From positions 310,001-374,000 of the forward strand of contig OZ038323.1 in NCBI GenBank assembly GCA_964035795.1: a stretch of DNA of 64,000 nt, read 5' to 3'. Positions 30,361 through 40,979 of this stretch are shown here, one piece after another (the stretch's first letter is position 1; every line of letters starts with the position of its first letter). The translations under genes were made by a program, and so were the position numbers. Below the pieces are notes generated by a model. It made no database searches and was not told where the DNA came from. It was given only the letters and a program-made list of their open reading frames with translations. The DNA is from Pterobdella sp. o SKG-2022. Taxonomy: Eukaryota > Annelida > Clitellata > Hirudinida > Piscicolidae.

Positions 30361-31514
30361 AAAGTGAGTTTTTTTATTTACATAATAACATTTACATGTT
30401 TCTAAAAATAACTGTTTTAATAAGTATCTAAGAAAATTAACTCTTTATTACTTTATTACTTAACTTAAGTTTAAGTTTATTATTTATAAGTATTACTTCA
30501 CAGAATATAATATATTACATTAAGTTATGAATAATTTAATTTGAAAGAATTATTTTAAGTGATTTCTAGTAAAAAAAAAATAAATAAAATAAATTAGGTT
30601 TCTTAGATTATCATAATTTATTATTTACTAGTTGTTTCTTAGGACCATAATATATTTTAATACTATAATTATCTAACTATGCACGAGTAAAAAAATATAT
30701 ATATTTCTTCGTTTGTACTACTCTTATTTTATTTTACTGTGTAAACATATTTTCACTCTTTAATAATAATTAACTATTTAATAATATTTTAAATTTTAAT
30801 AATATTTACTTTTTAGTAATATTTTAATTTTTAATAATGCTTTACTTTTAATAATATTTCACTTTTTAATAATATTTTATTTTTTGTCTTAACCTTTTTC
30901 TTGTTTCAGCATAAAATTTAAATTGCATTAAATGCAAGCAACATAATAACAAAATTTTTATGAATTTTAAAAGCATATTCATAAAATTATTCTCCCAAAA
31001 TTTTAACAATTTTTTTTTTCCTTTCATTTTATTATTTTTCAATATTTTCAGTTGAGAGATGGCTTTTTTTTGTTTGGATGAAGGGGTTGAACTTTTCTTT
31101 AACTTTTTAGATTTTTTTTTCTCATTAATTGATAGTTGATAATAAAAGTTGGCGAAAATGTTAAAAATTTTGTGGGCATATTTTAATGAAAAATGTGAAA
31201 TTTTCAATTTTATAAACACTTTGTTTGAAATTTTATTTTAAAAAATTATATATATATATATATATAATTATATTATTATTATGCTATAATATTATTATAT
31301 TATATTATAATTAATATATTATATTATTGTTTTTGCTATATTATATTATATTTGTTATATTATGTTATTATTTTCATACTATATTATTATTGTTATCATA
31401 TTATTAGTATATTGTATTATTATTATATTATTTTATTTCTATTCTTTCATTATATTATATTATTTTTTTCAGTTTTATATTATATTATATTTTAATCTTA
31501 TTATTATATCATAT
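30361..31514. other. Very AT-rich region with ATT/TA microsatellites
   Basis: No gene. 31235-31510 is almost pure A/T with runs of TATATA, ATTATT and ATATTATATT, ending immediately before the leader of the LINE at 31515. 30780-30890 repeats the words TAATATTTTA and TTTTTAATAATATTT. Confidence 0.8.
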
Positions 31515-32235
31515 AAACCAGCCAGTTTCGTTCGGAAAACCGATTACTCAAATATGAAAATGGTTGGCAGCCTTCCTCAAGATGGTATCTCTATAAAGAG
31601 ACCTGTGGTTGTGCAACCTTAAAATCACTAAAAACTACTCTCTGATACCGCTGCCTTGTGATTTAGCTCTTCGTTAAGAGCAAAAGCAAAGGGAGTAAAC
31701 TCTATCCAAAATCAGAAGTGGAGCCCCTTAGGCGGTTAGCTAAAGCATTAGCTCGTCTCTCTGGCAGCTCCTACATCCAGACTAGCTTCCAGCTGTCTTG
31801 ACCCAGTTTTGCCGCTGGCTCAAGCTTGTCTGGATGATAGAGTGAGGTCGGTGCTGCGCAAGCCTTCTTCACTTAAATCTCATTACAGCGCAGGTCATGG
31901 CAATAAAAACCATTTAATTTACCAAGCCCTGTGGCGTTAGGAGAGTGACGAAGCAGCAGGTGCGGAATCACTGGAAGCTGTAGTTGCAAATCTACACACA
32001 GGCGGCTCAAGCCATATGGTCGTTTTTCTCTGAATCTAGAACAACAACGAAGTCCGGCAGCCCCCCTGAGCGATTAAGCAGCCCTCTACAGGATAGCTCT
32101 GCTTGCCTCCTTGCATGAGGACGGAGCTAGAAAAGGTGCTCTAAAAATAGCCTGTTCTAGTCTTACTTGGCCAGCAAACCGCAGCTGGCGAGTTTTCCCA
32201 TCCTTGCGGTCAAACTAAAAAATTACTCAACTTAA

Positions 32236-32850
32236 TTCTAGCATCTTGGAATGTTAGAACCTTAATAGACTCTATCAGTTCTGAAAGACCAGAACGCAGA
32301 ACTGCTCTGATAGCCAAAGAACTTGGGCGTTATCAAGTTGACATAGCTGCTCTCAGTGAAACCCGTCTCTCAGACAAAGGACAACTTACTGAAATTGGTG
32401 GTGGCTATACTTTTTTCTGGAGTGGAAGAAAAAGTGGTGAACGACGCGAAGCTGGAGTCGGTTTTGCTATCAAAAACCAGCTTGTGAAGAAACTAGATGA
32501 TCTTTCTGAAGGCTTTAATGATCGTCTAATGAAACTCAAACTTCCTCTGGGTAAAAAAAGAACTGCTACACTCATAAGTGCGTACGCCTTCACTATGACT
32601 AATCAAAGACAAATTTTATGAAGAATTGGAAGCTCTTATTTCCACTGTTTCGCAATCGGATAAACTCATCCTACTCGGGGATTTTAATGCTCGTGTTGGC
32701 AAGGACCACCATGCTTGGGAAGGAGTCCTAGGTCATCATGGAATTGGCAAGTGTAATAGTAATGGTTTACGTCTGCTCAAAACCTGTACAGCATTTTGAC
32801 TCATCATAACAAACACTCTGTTTCGCCTTCCAACGCGCAACAAGACTTCC
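32236..32850 (+). pseudogene. LINE family B endonuclease, N-terminal part
   Basis: ASWNVRTLIDSISSERPERR, RYQVDIAALSETRLSDKGQL (catalytic Glu in SETR), GGYTFFWSGRKSGERREAGV, GFAIKNQLVKKL, TLISAYAF. A shift near 32605 then gives [37 protein letters not shown] (catalytic GDFNARVG) and [16 protein letters not shown]. The downstream DHR site is in the next frame (32854 onward). Confidence 0.8.
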
Positions 32851-32853
32851 TGG

Positions 32854-33882
32854 ATGCACCCTCGCTCTAGGCATTGGCATCTCAATGATTTCATCATTGT
32901 TAGATCCAAAGACCGAAAAGATGTAAAAGCAACCAAATCTATGTGTAGAGCGGAATGTTGGACAGATCATCGGCTTATAATTTCCAAAACCAAGTTGCAA
33001 GTTATTCCTATGAGAAGACCTCATAGACAAAAAGCTTTAAATCGGCTTGATGTCACAAAGTTGAAAATCCTCAAGGTTCAACAGGAATTTGAGACCAATC
33101 TTGAACACGAACTCTCAAGGGCTGAAAGCAACGACTGGAAGTTTATGAAAGAAACGATTTATTCCTCCGCATTACAAGTCCTTGGCTCAACCTCCAGAAA
33201 ACATCAAGATTGGTTTGATGAAAATGATATTGTTATCCAAACCATGTTGAAAGAGAAACGCCAGTTATTCGGAGCTCACCAGAATGACCCGAAATCGGAA
33301 TCAAAGAAAAATGCCTTTGCCAATATGCGCGGAGAGGTCCAAAAAAAGCTTCGAAATCTGCAAAACACATGGCTCAGCCAAAAAGCCGAAGAAATACAAG
33401 GTTATGTTGACAGCCATGACATGAGGCGTTTTTATGATGCTCTCAAGTGCCTCTATGGACCACAATCATCAAAAAATACACCTATACTGAGTGCTGATGG
33501 TTCAAAGCTGATCACTGATAAAAAAGGAATCTTAGAAAGAAAGGCCGAACATTTGAATGGCGTTCTTAATCGACCATCAAAGATCAACGACGAAGCGATT
33601 CAACGCCTTCTTCAGGTGGAAAAAAACAAAGATCTTGATGCACTTCCATCTGTTAATGAAGTCGCCAGAGCCATTAAGCATACGTCAACAGATAAAGCCC
33701 CAGGTCCTGATGCTATACCGGCAGAAATATTCAAATCAGGTGGTATTTCACTCACCAGAAGACTCACTGATTTGTTTCGTTCACATTGGGAAAAAGAAAC
33801 GCTCCCACGAGCATCTAAAGACGCTACCATTGTACACATTTATAAAAGAAAAGGTAAAAAAACGTACATGCGACAATCATAG
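32854..33882 (+). pseudogene. LINE family B EN end, linker, RT fingers
   Basis: 342 codons: MHPRSRHWHLNDFIIVRSKD, AECWTDHRLIISKTKLQ (active-site His), HQDWFDENDIVIQTMLKEKR, SQKAEEIQGYVDSHDMRRFY, LERKAEHLNGVLNRPSKIND, TDKAPGPDAIPAEIFKSGGI and ATIVHIYKRKGK. It runs out of frame at 33860, just before NHRGISLLSIAGKILARVFL. Confidence 0.8.
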
Positions 33883-34801
33883 AGGCATCTCTCTTCTCTC
33901 AATTGCGGGAAAGATCTTGGCTCGTGTTTTCTTGAACCGCCTACCAAAGCACCTAGAGCAAGATCACCTACCTGAGAGTCAATGTGGATTTCGAACTTGC
34001 AGAGGAACTATTGACATGATCTTTGCAGCACGCCAACTTCAGGAGAAAAGTATGGAACAACGCCAAGACCTCTATTTCACTTTTGTTGACCTCAACAAAG
34101 CTTTCTACTCAGTAAGCAGAGAAGGTTTATGAAAAATTCTAGCAAAATTTGGTTGTTCAGAAAAATTTGTAAAAATGGTCCGTCTTTTTCATGATGACAT
34201 GGTAGCTAGAGTGCTCAACGATGATGGAAGCTCAGAACCCTTTCAGGTGACCAACGGAGTTAAGCAGGGCTGAGTCTTAGCCCCAACACTGTTCAGCATG
34301 ATGTTTGCAGCAATGCTGATGGAGGCTTTCAAAGACTGTTTAACTGACATTCCTATTAGATATCGGTACAATGGGAATCTTTTCAACCTCAGACGTCTTC
34401 AGGCTCTCTCAAAAGTGAACGAGACTAAAATTAAAGATCTTTTGTTCGCTGATGATTGTGCGTTCAACGCTGCGACTGAGCAAGAAATGCAACGGGAAGT
34501 AGATCAATTCTCATCCGCTTGTGACGACTTCGGTTTGATCATCAACGCCCAAAAAACGGAAGTGATGTTTCAACTTGTCCCGGAAAAACCTTACCACAAA
34601 CCACACATTTTAGTGAAAGGACAAAGGTTACAGGCAGTTGACAACTTCACTTATCTAGGCAGTACACTTTCTCGTCGTACAAACATTGATGATGAGATCA
34701 AAAACCGAATTGCCAAAGCCAGCTCTGCTTTTGAAAGATTGAGGAAAAAGGTGTGGGAGAGAAGACACAGTCCACGAGAGTTAAAGTCTATAAAGCCGTA
34801 G
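33870..34801 (+). pseudogene. LINE family B reverse transcriptase palm
   Basis: HRGISLLSIAGKILARVFL, LPESQCGFRTCRGTIDMIFA, motif A YFTFVDLNKAFYSVSREGL, then TGA in place of an expected Trp (34129-34131), FGCSEKFVKMVRLFHDDM, VTNGVKQG, TGA in place of the usual Cys (34271-34273), VLAPTLFSMMFAAM, motif C KDLLFADDCAFNA with both Asp, LIINAQKTEVMFQLVP and VDNFTYLGSTLSRRTNID. Catalytic residues are retained. Confidence 0.8.
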
Positions 34802-35378
34802 TATTGACCACACTACTATATGTCTGTGAAGCATGGACAGTATACAGACGCCACGAGAAACAACTCCAGCAATTCCATACTCGGTGTCTTCGCAGAATTC
34901 TTAATATACGCTGGAATGACTTTGTCCTAGACACTGAAGTATTAGAAAGGGCAAACCTTCCCAGTGTTATTACGATGATGCGTAAGGCACAGATACGATG
35001 GGCTGGTCATGTATCTCGTATGGCGGACTCTAGAATTCCTAAACAACTCTTCTACGGTCAGCTCAAAAATGGTCAAAGAAAAATCGGAGCTCCACGCAAA
35101 CGTTATAAAAATTATTCTAAGTCAAATCCAAAGGACTTCAATATAGACGTCACTGCGTGGGAAAAAGCTGCCTCTGACAGGCCCGCTTGGCGTAGATTGA
35201 TCAGTAATGGTGCACTCCTCTCAGAAGAAAACCGTCTAAACGCTGCAAAATTAAAACGCATAAGACGCAAAGCTGGAGAAGGTGCACCAGAGAGACTTTC
35301 CACACACTGATGCCAAACATGCGGAAGAGGTTTTTTGGCGTGAATCGGTCTGATCAGCCACACAAGAACACACAGATA
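34753..35378 (+). pseudogene. LINE family B C-terminus with C2H2 finger
   Basis: STRVKVYKAVVLTTLLYVCE, RRILNIRWNDFVLDTEVL, QIRWAGHVSRMADSRIPKQ, LFYGQLKNGQRKIGAPRKRY, NIDVTAWEKAASDRPAWRRL, LNAAKLKRIRRK. The open frame ends at TGA 35308-35310, but in the same frame CQTCGRGFLA, TGA (35341-35343), IGLISHTRTHR follows and ends with TAA. This is a C-x2-C-x12-H-x4-H finger, so the ancestral protein ended with a zinc finger now cut off by two TGA codons. In many relatives the second position is Arg (CGA), consistent with CGA to TGA decay. Confidence 0.75.
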
Positions 35379-35390
35379 AGAGCTATTTTA

Positions 35391-35785
35391 GCTATATTTC
35401 ATCTTATTTATTTCTATTCATTTAATATTTTACTTTTATTTTGTTCTTCTATTATTACTATTATCATTATCATTACTATTATAGCTTATTTATTCATTCT
35501 TATTTATTGATTTATTTTATGATAATACTTATTTTCATTTCTTATTATGATAATTTTCTATACATCTTTATTTAGTACAATATATATGTATATATAAATA
35601 AATAAATAATAATATTTTTTTCTTTATTGCCATGGTCATATTCGAACACGATTGACGAACAACAAAATTGTATTTTTGTAGTTTGATTTATTTTAAAATT
35701 TTTCAAAATGTTTCTGATATTATTGATTTTGTTCTTAAGTTTGTTTATTTCAAAAATAGGCAGAAGCTCAATCAAGTCCACACAC
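35391..35785. other. AT-rich spacer, no gene
   Basis: Low-complexity TTATT and TATAT sequence downstream of LINE family B. Confidence 0.6.
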
Positions 35786-35789
35786 AGGC

Positions 35790-36240
35790 CACTTTTCAAG
35801 AGAGTGTGAAATTAAAAATGCCAGCTTGTTAAATGAATTTTTGGCAATCAACAATTCAACTGCCACCAACACACTCTTCAAACATCCTGCCAGACACATA
35901 ACCACATGGCAAGGAAAACTGAATAATAAAATGCTTTTTAACACAATAGACTACATCATCACTCAATAAAAAATCATCAGCTACATCAAAAACTCCAAAA
36001 GATACTCTGGTATAAAACTATCAACAGATCACAGACTTGTCAAAGTGATACTGCAAATACCAGAACCCCACCAACTTGGAAAAAACCTAAACAACAAAAT
36101 ACAAAACTCACTTATCAACAGACCAATAACAAAAACTTCTCAAATATGATATCAACCAATTTCACAAATAATGAAGATTTTCAAAAAATAATATATAAAT
36201 CTGCCCTGAAATCTTTCAAAAAGCAAAGCAACTTTACCAT
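35790..36240 (+). pseudogene. LINE family D endonuclease fragment
   Basis: GHFSRECEIKNASLLNEFLA, TATNTLFKHPARHITTWQGK, LFNTIDYIITQ, a TAA stop, KIISYIKNSKRYSGIKLS, TDHRLVKVILQI (active-site His). It matches DLIITYTLFQHPARHITTWT and NQIDYVICK of the LINE starting at 37215. No RT attached. Confidence 0.7.
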
Positions 36241-36784
36241 ATGGTAGCATAAAATATGATGAAATTATTGGTTTTTAAAATAATTGTGTAGCTTCAAGTA
36301 AGTTCAAATTACAAACATTGAGAATGCATCAACTTTATAATTATTCTTATAATCATGCATCTAAAGTTTGAAAGATTATTTTTCAATAAATTAGCACCAG
36401 AACACCAATCAGAAGCGTCCTCCCAAAAAACAATAAATATATCTGGAATAAGCAAACATGAAAGAGAATGCCCTTCTCGAACAATAATTTGGAAAAAGCC
36501 GGCAGTCATTCAAACAATGGTAGGTATGAGTAAATTACCACTTCAGAAGAAACTTCTAACGAGAGGAAGCTTGGAAATTAAAAGATATAATTCAGTAGAA
36601 AATGGCTATAATGATCCTCAGTTGCATGTGGACACGGATGCCTGGTATCCCTTACTGAAAAGACTTTGTAATGAAGACATGAGAAACTTGGGTGCAGTCC
36701 GAAGGAAGGGGCATGGAGATTAATTTCTCTACGGAAATAAAAATTCCAAAGTGGTCTTGAAGACTTAAACAGTTTCATGCCACT
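36241..36784. other. Unassigned stretch with one 122-codon ORF
   Basis: The frame 36355-36723 is described separately; nothing else is recognisable. Confidence 0.4.
36355..36723 (+). other. Orphan ORF, 122 codons, no recognised domain
   Basis: Starts MHLKFERLFFNKLAPEHQSE and ends LGAVRRKGHGD. It contains one Cys near HERECPSRTIIWKKP and a stretch LHVDTDAWYPLLKRLCNEDM. No signal peptide, TM segment or known motif is evident. It could be a retroelement or DNA-transposon fragment or a chance frame; amino-acid composition is ordinary for a real protein, which is why it is noted. Confidence 0.25.
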
Positions 36785-36850
36785 AAAAAAAATTCTCAAA
36801 ACATCTCTGTTTATACTATCTTTTAACATTATTTGACATGGGGTATTTTG
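36785..36850 (+). pseudogene. L2 C-terminal end, short fragment
   Basis: LKKILKTSLFILSFNII followed by a stop and CATGGGG matches LKTYLFRLSFNNI, stop, CATGGGG at 16166-16213. It directly abuts an L2 fragment in the opposite orientation. Confidence 0.6.
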
Positions 36851-36859
36851 ATTGCTATG

Positions 36860-37080
36860 GTGAGGAATTGGCGTATGTGAGATAAAGCTCGGATGGCAGT
36901 TGTAATAGGATGGTCGAATGATAATTTCTCATCAATAATGATTACTAGGACCTTTGATTTTTTGATGATGTTGATTAAAGTGAAACCAAAGTTGATGTAT
37001 GAAAGTGATGAAAATTTATTCATTTGTTGTGCAGTGTCAATTTTGATGACTTCAGTTTTTGAGTTAAAGTTTGTTCAGTA
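36860..37080 (-). pseudogene. L2 RT C-terminal fragment, inverted
   Basis: The minus strand reads LKSSKLTLHNK, stop, YINFGFTLINIIKKSKVLVI, IDEKLSFDHPITTAIRALSH and IRQF, the same part of L2 as 11090-11116 joined to 15559-15690. It confirms which L2 sequence originally spanned the RTE insertion. Confidence 0.75.
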
Positions 37081-37084
37081 TTAG

Positions 37085-37145
37085 GTATACTTGATAATGT
37101 TAGTTTAACTTACGAAAAGCTTCGTATTATTATTCAGTTGATAAA
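37085..37145 (+). other. Hammerhead-like PLE terminus relic
   Basis: GTATAC, TTGATAA, TGTTAGTTTAAC, TTAC, GAAA, AGCTTC, GTATTATTATTCAGTTGATA. GTATAC and GTATTA can form the start of stem I; AAGCTT is the palindromic stem III; GTTA/TAAC is stem II. The CUGAUGA box is UUGAUAA, as at 3041-3105. Confidence 0.45.
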
Positions 37146-37449
37146 AGTATTTTTACCAAATCGTTTTTGTTAATAGGCTAATTTAGTTAATCATATATTA
37201 TGATTATTATGACAAAATAAACATCATGGAATGAGATTTGCCAGCAAAAAAAAGCTTGAACTCTTACTACACAGAATATGGAAAGTCTCAAAAAGGATTT
37301 GCGTTCTACAATTGGAAACCAAACCTGGTATCATTACCATCATCAACACCTACTCACCTCATAGTCTCATCACCAAAAAAGATGAAACAAAAGCAGAAGA
37401 TTTTTACTGCAGCCTCCACAAAACTGTTTAAGAAAGCAAATACAGCATC

Positions 37450-38025
37450 ATGATTTTTATTGGAGATGACTTCAATGCAAAAGTAGGAAAAAAGATATAT
37501 CATGATGAAAAATGCTGTAAACAATATTTCAGAGGTATTCGTAATGAGAATGGCTCAAGACTTATAAATTTCTGTCAATTCCATGATCTCATTATTACTT
37601 ATACCCTGTTCCAACACCCTGCTAGACACATAACAACTTGGACAGGTTACAGAAAGAACAACAATAATTTTATTACAAAAATATATAACCAAATAGACTA
37701 TGTAATCTGCAAATATAATCAGAGAGCTATCATTAATCACTCAAGAGCCTATGGTGGAACAGAACTCAACTCTGACTACAAAATTGTTATTTGTAAGATA
37801 AATCTCAAAAAAATGTATCCAAATGGAAAGGAGATGACAAAAAGAAACAATTCAAAAAAAGAAATCAATTATGAAATGCTTAAAGAAAAAGAGGCTAAAC
37901 ATAAAAACCGAATTGAATTTAAAATTAATAATACTGAAAAAATCACTTGGGATTCTCTAAAAAATATAATGAAACAATCAGCTATAGAAACAGTAGGCAT
38001 GAGAAAAAAGATAGAAAGGATATGA
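37450..38025 (+). pseudogene. LINE family D endonuclease
   Basis: 191 codons with GDDFNAKVGKKIYHDEKC, FRGIRNENGSRLINFCQFHD, LIITYTLFQHPARHITTWT, NQIDYVICKYNQRAII and GTELNSDYKIVICKINLKKM, where the active-site SDHR has become SDYK. The N-terminal endonuclease strands lie in other frames upstream (37231-37440). Confidence 0.7.
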
Positions 38026-39150
38026 AGTCAACAATGAAATACAACATCTCTCGACTATGTAAAAAGAGATTAGAATAAAGATAAACAACACAAACAATAC
38101 AATTAATAAAGCAAAATGGGAAAGTGAAAGAAATAAAATTCTTCTTGAAATAAGAAAACTGCAAAAAAGCCTATGAAAAATGCTTGGAAGAGCAATTACA
38201 GCTTATGGAAAAGTTCAGAGATGATAAACAAACTTTTCCAGCCATGAAATTCATCTATAGGAAAATTCCAGATAAATGATTTTTTAATGATCAAGAGAAT
38301 AAACGAATCCTTAGCGAAACTGAAGCTGAAATAAAAGTCAAACAGTTCTACCACAACAAATTTTATAAACTACCTATCAACAACCAAAATCCGATGTTGC
38401 AACAATCTCTCAATGACCCAATAAGTTTTAATGAAGTTAAGCTAGCTATAAGTAAACTAAATAATAATAAAGCTAACGGTGTAGATGAGATCCCATCCGA
38501 AATGATAAAATATAGTGGAGAAAAACTAATAAAAAAAGTATCAAAAATATTAAACTCAATAGTAGAAAATAAAATTCAAGAAGATAGTTTTATTGGTAGT
38601 GGAATATTTGTCACTGTACAAAAACAAGGTAAACCGAAAGGACAACTTACAAGCTTACACCCATCACTCTACTGAACAGTATCCGAAAAATATTATCAAA
38701 CATTACTATGAATCGTATACGCAACAAAACGGAAGAATACATCGGCTCTTATCAAAGTGGATTCAGAAATGGAAGAAACACGACAGACATAGTCTGGTCT
38801 CATAAATGGGATATAGCTAAAGTTCTGACATACAGGAATGAAGAGTACTATATCCTTGGTATCGACTTGAGCCAAGCCTTTGATACTCTGGACAGACCCC
38901 TTCTAATAAATTTTCTTGAAAAAATTCTGAACAAAGATGAAATAATGATGATCAGAAAGTTCTTAACAAACACATGTCTGAAGGTAAGATGGAATGGCAA
39001 AAGCACACAAACCCCTTTCGAAACTAACATAAGGATCCTTCAAGGAGATGGACTCATCCATTCTCTTCACAAGTTACTTAGTCTAAAGTAACAAACCATA
39101 TAAAGCTAGATCACAGCTACACAAACCTACAACCATTAACACCAGCAAAA

Positions 39151-39765
39151 ATGGTAGGATATGCTGACGATCTAGATTTCATTGGTAGAGACAAACAGCA
39201 ACTACTTAACCTAGAAAGCAAACTGAAAGATGAGTTCTTGAACTGGAACCTCAAAGTCAATACTGACAAAACGGAACTCATCAAAATATCAAAATCGGAT
39301 AAGGCCTGGAAAACGAGCAAAAAGCTAGGCTCTTTCCTTGATGACAAAAAAGATATTGAGAGAAGAAAACAACTTGCCCAAACTGCGATGAGTAAATTAT
39401 GGAAAATATACAAGAAAGGGAAAAAGCTAAAGATAAGCAAAAAAGTCCGAGTATACGATTCCTATGTTAAACCAGTTCTCACCTACAACTCTTCAGCATG
39501 GGCAGTCAACAAAAATATAGAAGCTAAGGTTGACGCATTTCACCGCAAACAGATTAAAAGAGTGATTGGTATTTATTATCCTAATAGAATCAGCAACAAA
39601 GAATTATACAAGAAAACAAATATCATACCTCTTTCAGTTGAAATTACTGGTGCAAGATGGAGGATGTTGGGACATATCCTAAGAAGACCTGCTACACCAG
39701 CATTCCAGGCTATGAAGCAGTACAATGCCACATCAAAAAAGAAAAACTTCTCAGGCAGACCTTAA
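39151..39765 (+). pseudogene. LINE family D RT motif C and C-terminus
   Basis: Opens at VGYADDLDFIGRDKQQL (both Asp of YADD), then LNWNLKVNTDKTELIKISK, KTSKKLGSFLDDKKDIERRK, KVRVYDSYVKPVLTYNSSAW, AKVDAFHRKQIKRVIGIYYP and RWRMLGHILRRPATPAFQ. A frame change then leads to KDVKFIPKMKLENSKDFETI and QKCFWRRNVKRIIQEKLSQL before the (ATT)n tail. Confidence 0.7.
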
Positions 39766-39976
39766 ACCGCCCTACCACAGACATTAAAAAAAGATGTAAA
39801 ATTTATCCCAAAAATGAAACTCGAAAACTCAAAAGATTTCGAAACCATTTTTCTTCTTGCCCAACAGAAATGTTTCTGGAGAAGAAATGTGAAGAGAATT
39901 ATCCAAGAGAAACTCAGTCAACTAAACGACTAGAGCAACTCGATGGGGATATTATTATTATTATTATTATTATCAT

Positions 39977-40979
39977 ATATTATGATAATTTGTATCACTC
40001 AATTAAAAATATAAACTAATATTTACAAAAAGCCATTTTTCGACTATTTCATTTATTTTTCCAATATTCGGCTTTTTAAAATTGAAACTCCACTGATCAT
40101 AATTTATTTTTTGTAGATTCTTTGGTAACGTTACGGTTGGAAATGGCCGCTTTATTTTATTTATACCATTTTGTGCAATTTTTGTAGAAATTAATTGACT
40201 TATCGAAAATTTTTCAATGAATATTGTTGATTTAAATTAAAAATCGGTTGTTATCCAAAAGTTTTTAATTCTAAGATAGTTTTTAAAAATTTAACGGCTT
40301 CTCGGTTAACTTATTTTTGCCTTAGTTTCCCGATGTCCCAATTTTTTCTATAAATTCAATTATTACATAATTTAAAAAGTTTCGTTTTTCCAAAATTTTT
40401 CCATCTATGGTTTTTCCGTTTTAATTCTTTACTTTTCTCTACAACTTTGCTAATGAATTATGACAAGGTTTTACTTGTTGAAAATTTTGGCTAAATAAAA
40501 AGTTTTTTTTTACGTGTTCTTATAAATCCTTATAATTTAAAGTTACTGGTAAAATTATTTACTTTACATTTTCTTATATTATCTATGGTATTTAGTGTTG
40601 TTTTATTTAATTTTACTTTTTCTTTCCTTTGCTCATTTATTTAATTTTCTTTTTGTAAATCTTGATTATGAATATAATATTGTGTGGGCAAGTTATTATC
40701 TTTTCAGTTCTGAGTAAATGCTAGTACATATACTAAAAGTTCTTGTTATTGTGGTTATTATAGATTTATATATAAATATATATATGCCACAGTTCAAAGC
40801 TAGTTATATTTTATCTATTTAGGTAGGTGTGGGTGGTTTGCAAGGAGGTATTATTCTAAAGACTGACGGTGCTGATATCTTATAAGCTTTGTAACTCATT
40901 GTTCTTTTATTTTTATTTCCACACATGTTTGTGTGGTTAAAATAATTTTTTTTGTGCTACTTCAGCCCCGAGATATGAA
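39977..40979. other. No gene seen, AT-rich
   Basis: About 1 kb of AT-rich sequence between LINE family D and the next RTE element. No open frame with a recognisable motif. Confidence 0.6.

Larger units (their letters stand above)
31515..35390 (+). mobile_element. LINE family B, nearly full-length copy
   Basis: GC-richer than its flanks. A leader of about 700 bp (31515-32230) is followed by EN (32236-32990), linker, RT (33650-34500) and a C-terminus ending in a C2H2 finger (35311-35378). The endonuclease begins LILASWNVRTLIDSISSERP. TGA codons break the frame at about 32799, 34129, 34271, 35308 and 35341, along with three or more frameshifts. The fragment at 22906-24526 belongs to the same family. 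It looks like an RTE-like LINE by its RT motifs, but I do not assign the clade firmly. Confidence 0.8.
37215..39976 (+). mobile_element. LINE family D, nearly full-length copy
   Basis: EN (37231-38025), linker (38030-38390), RT (38394-39230), C-terminus (39230-39950) and a 3' (ATT)n tail at about 39952-39976. EN shows TIINTYSPHSLI, IFIGDDFNAKVGKK (GDxNAKVG) and QIDYVICK. RT shows SFNEVKLAISKLNNNKANGV, SYQSGFRNGRNTTDIVWSH, motif A ILGIDLSQAFDTLDRP, IRILQGDGL (then a shift) and motif C VGYADDLDFIGRD. At least four frame breaks. Families at 29690-30360 and 35790-36240 are related. The clade is not assigned. Confidence 0.75.

Noticed and set aside
31362..31622. 86-codon frame of I, Y, L and F
   Set aside because: Low-complexity translation of ATT/TAT microsatellite DNA.
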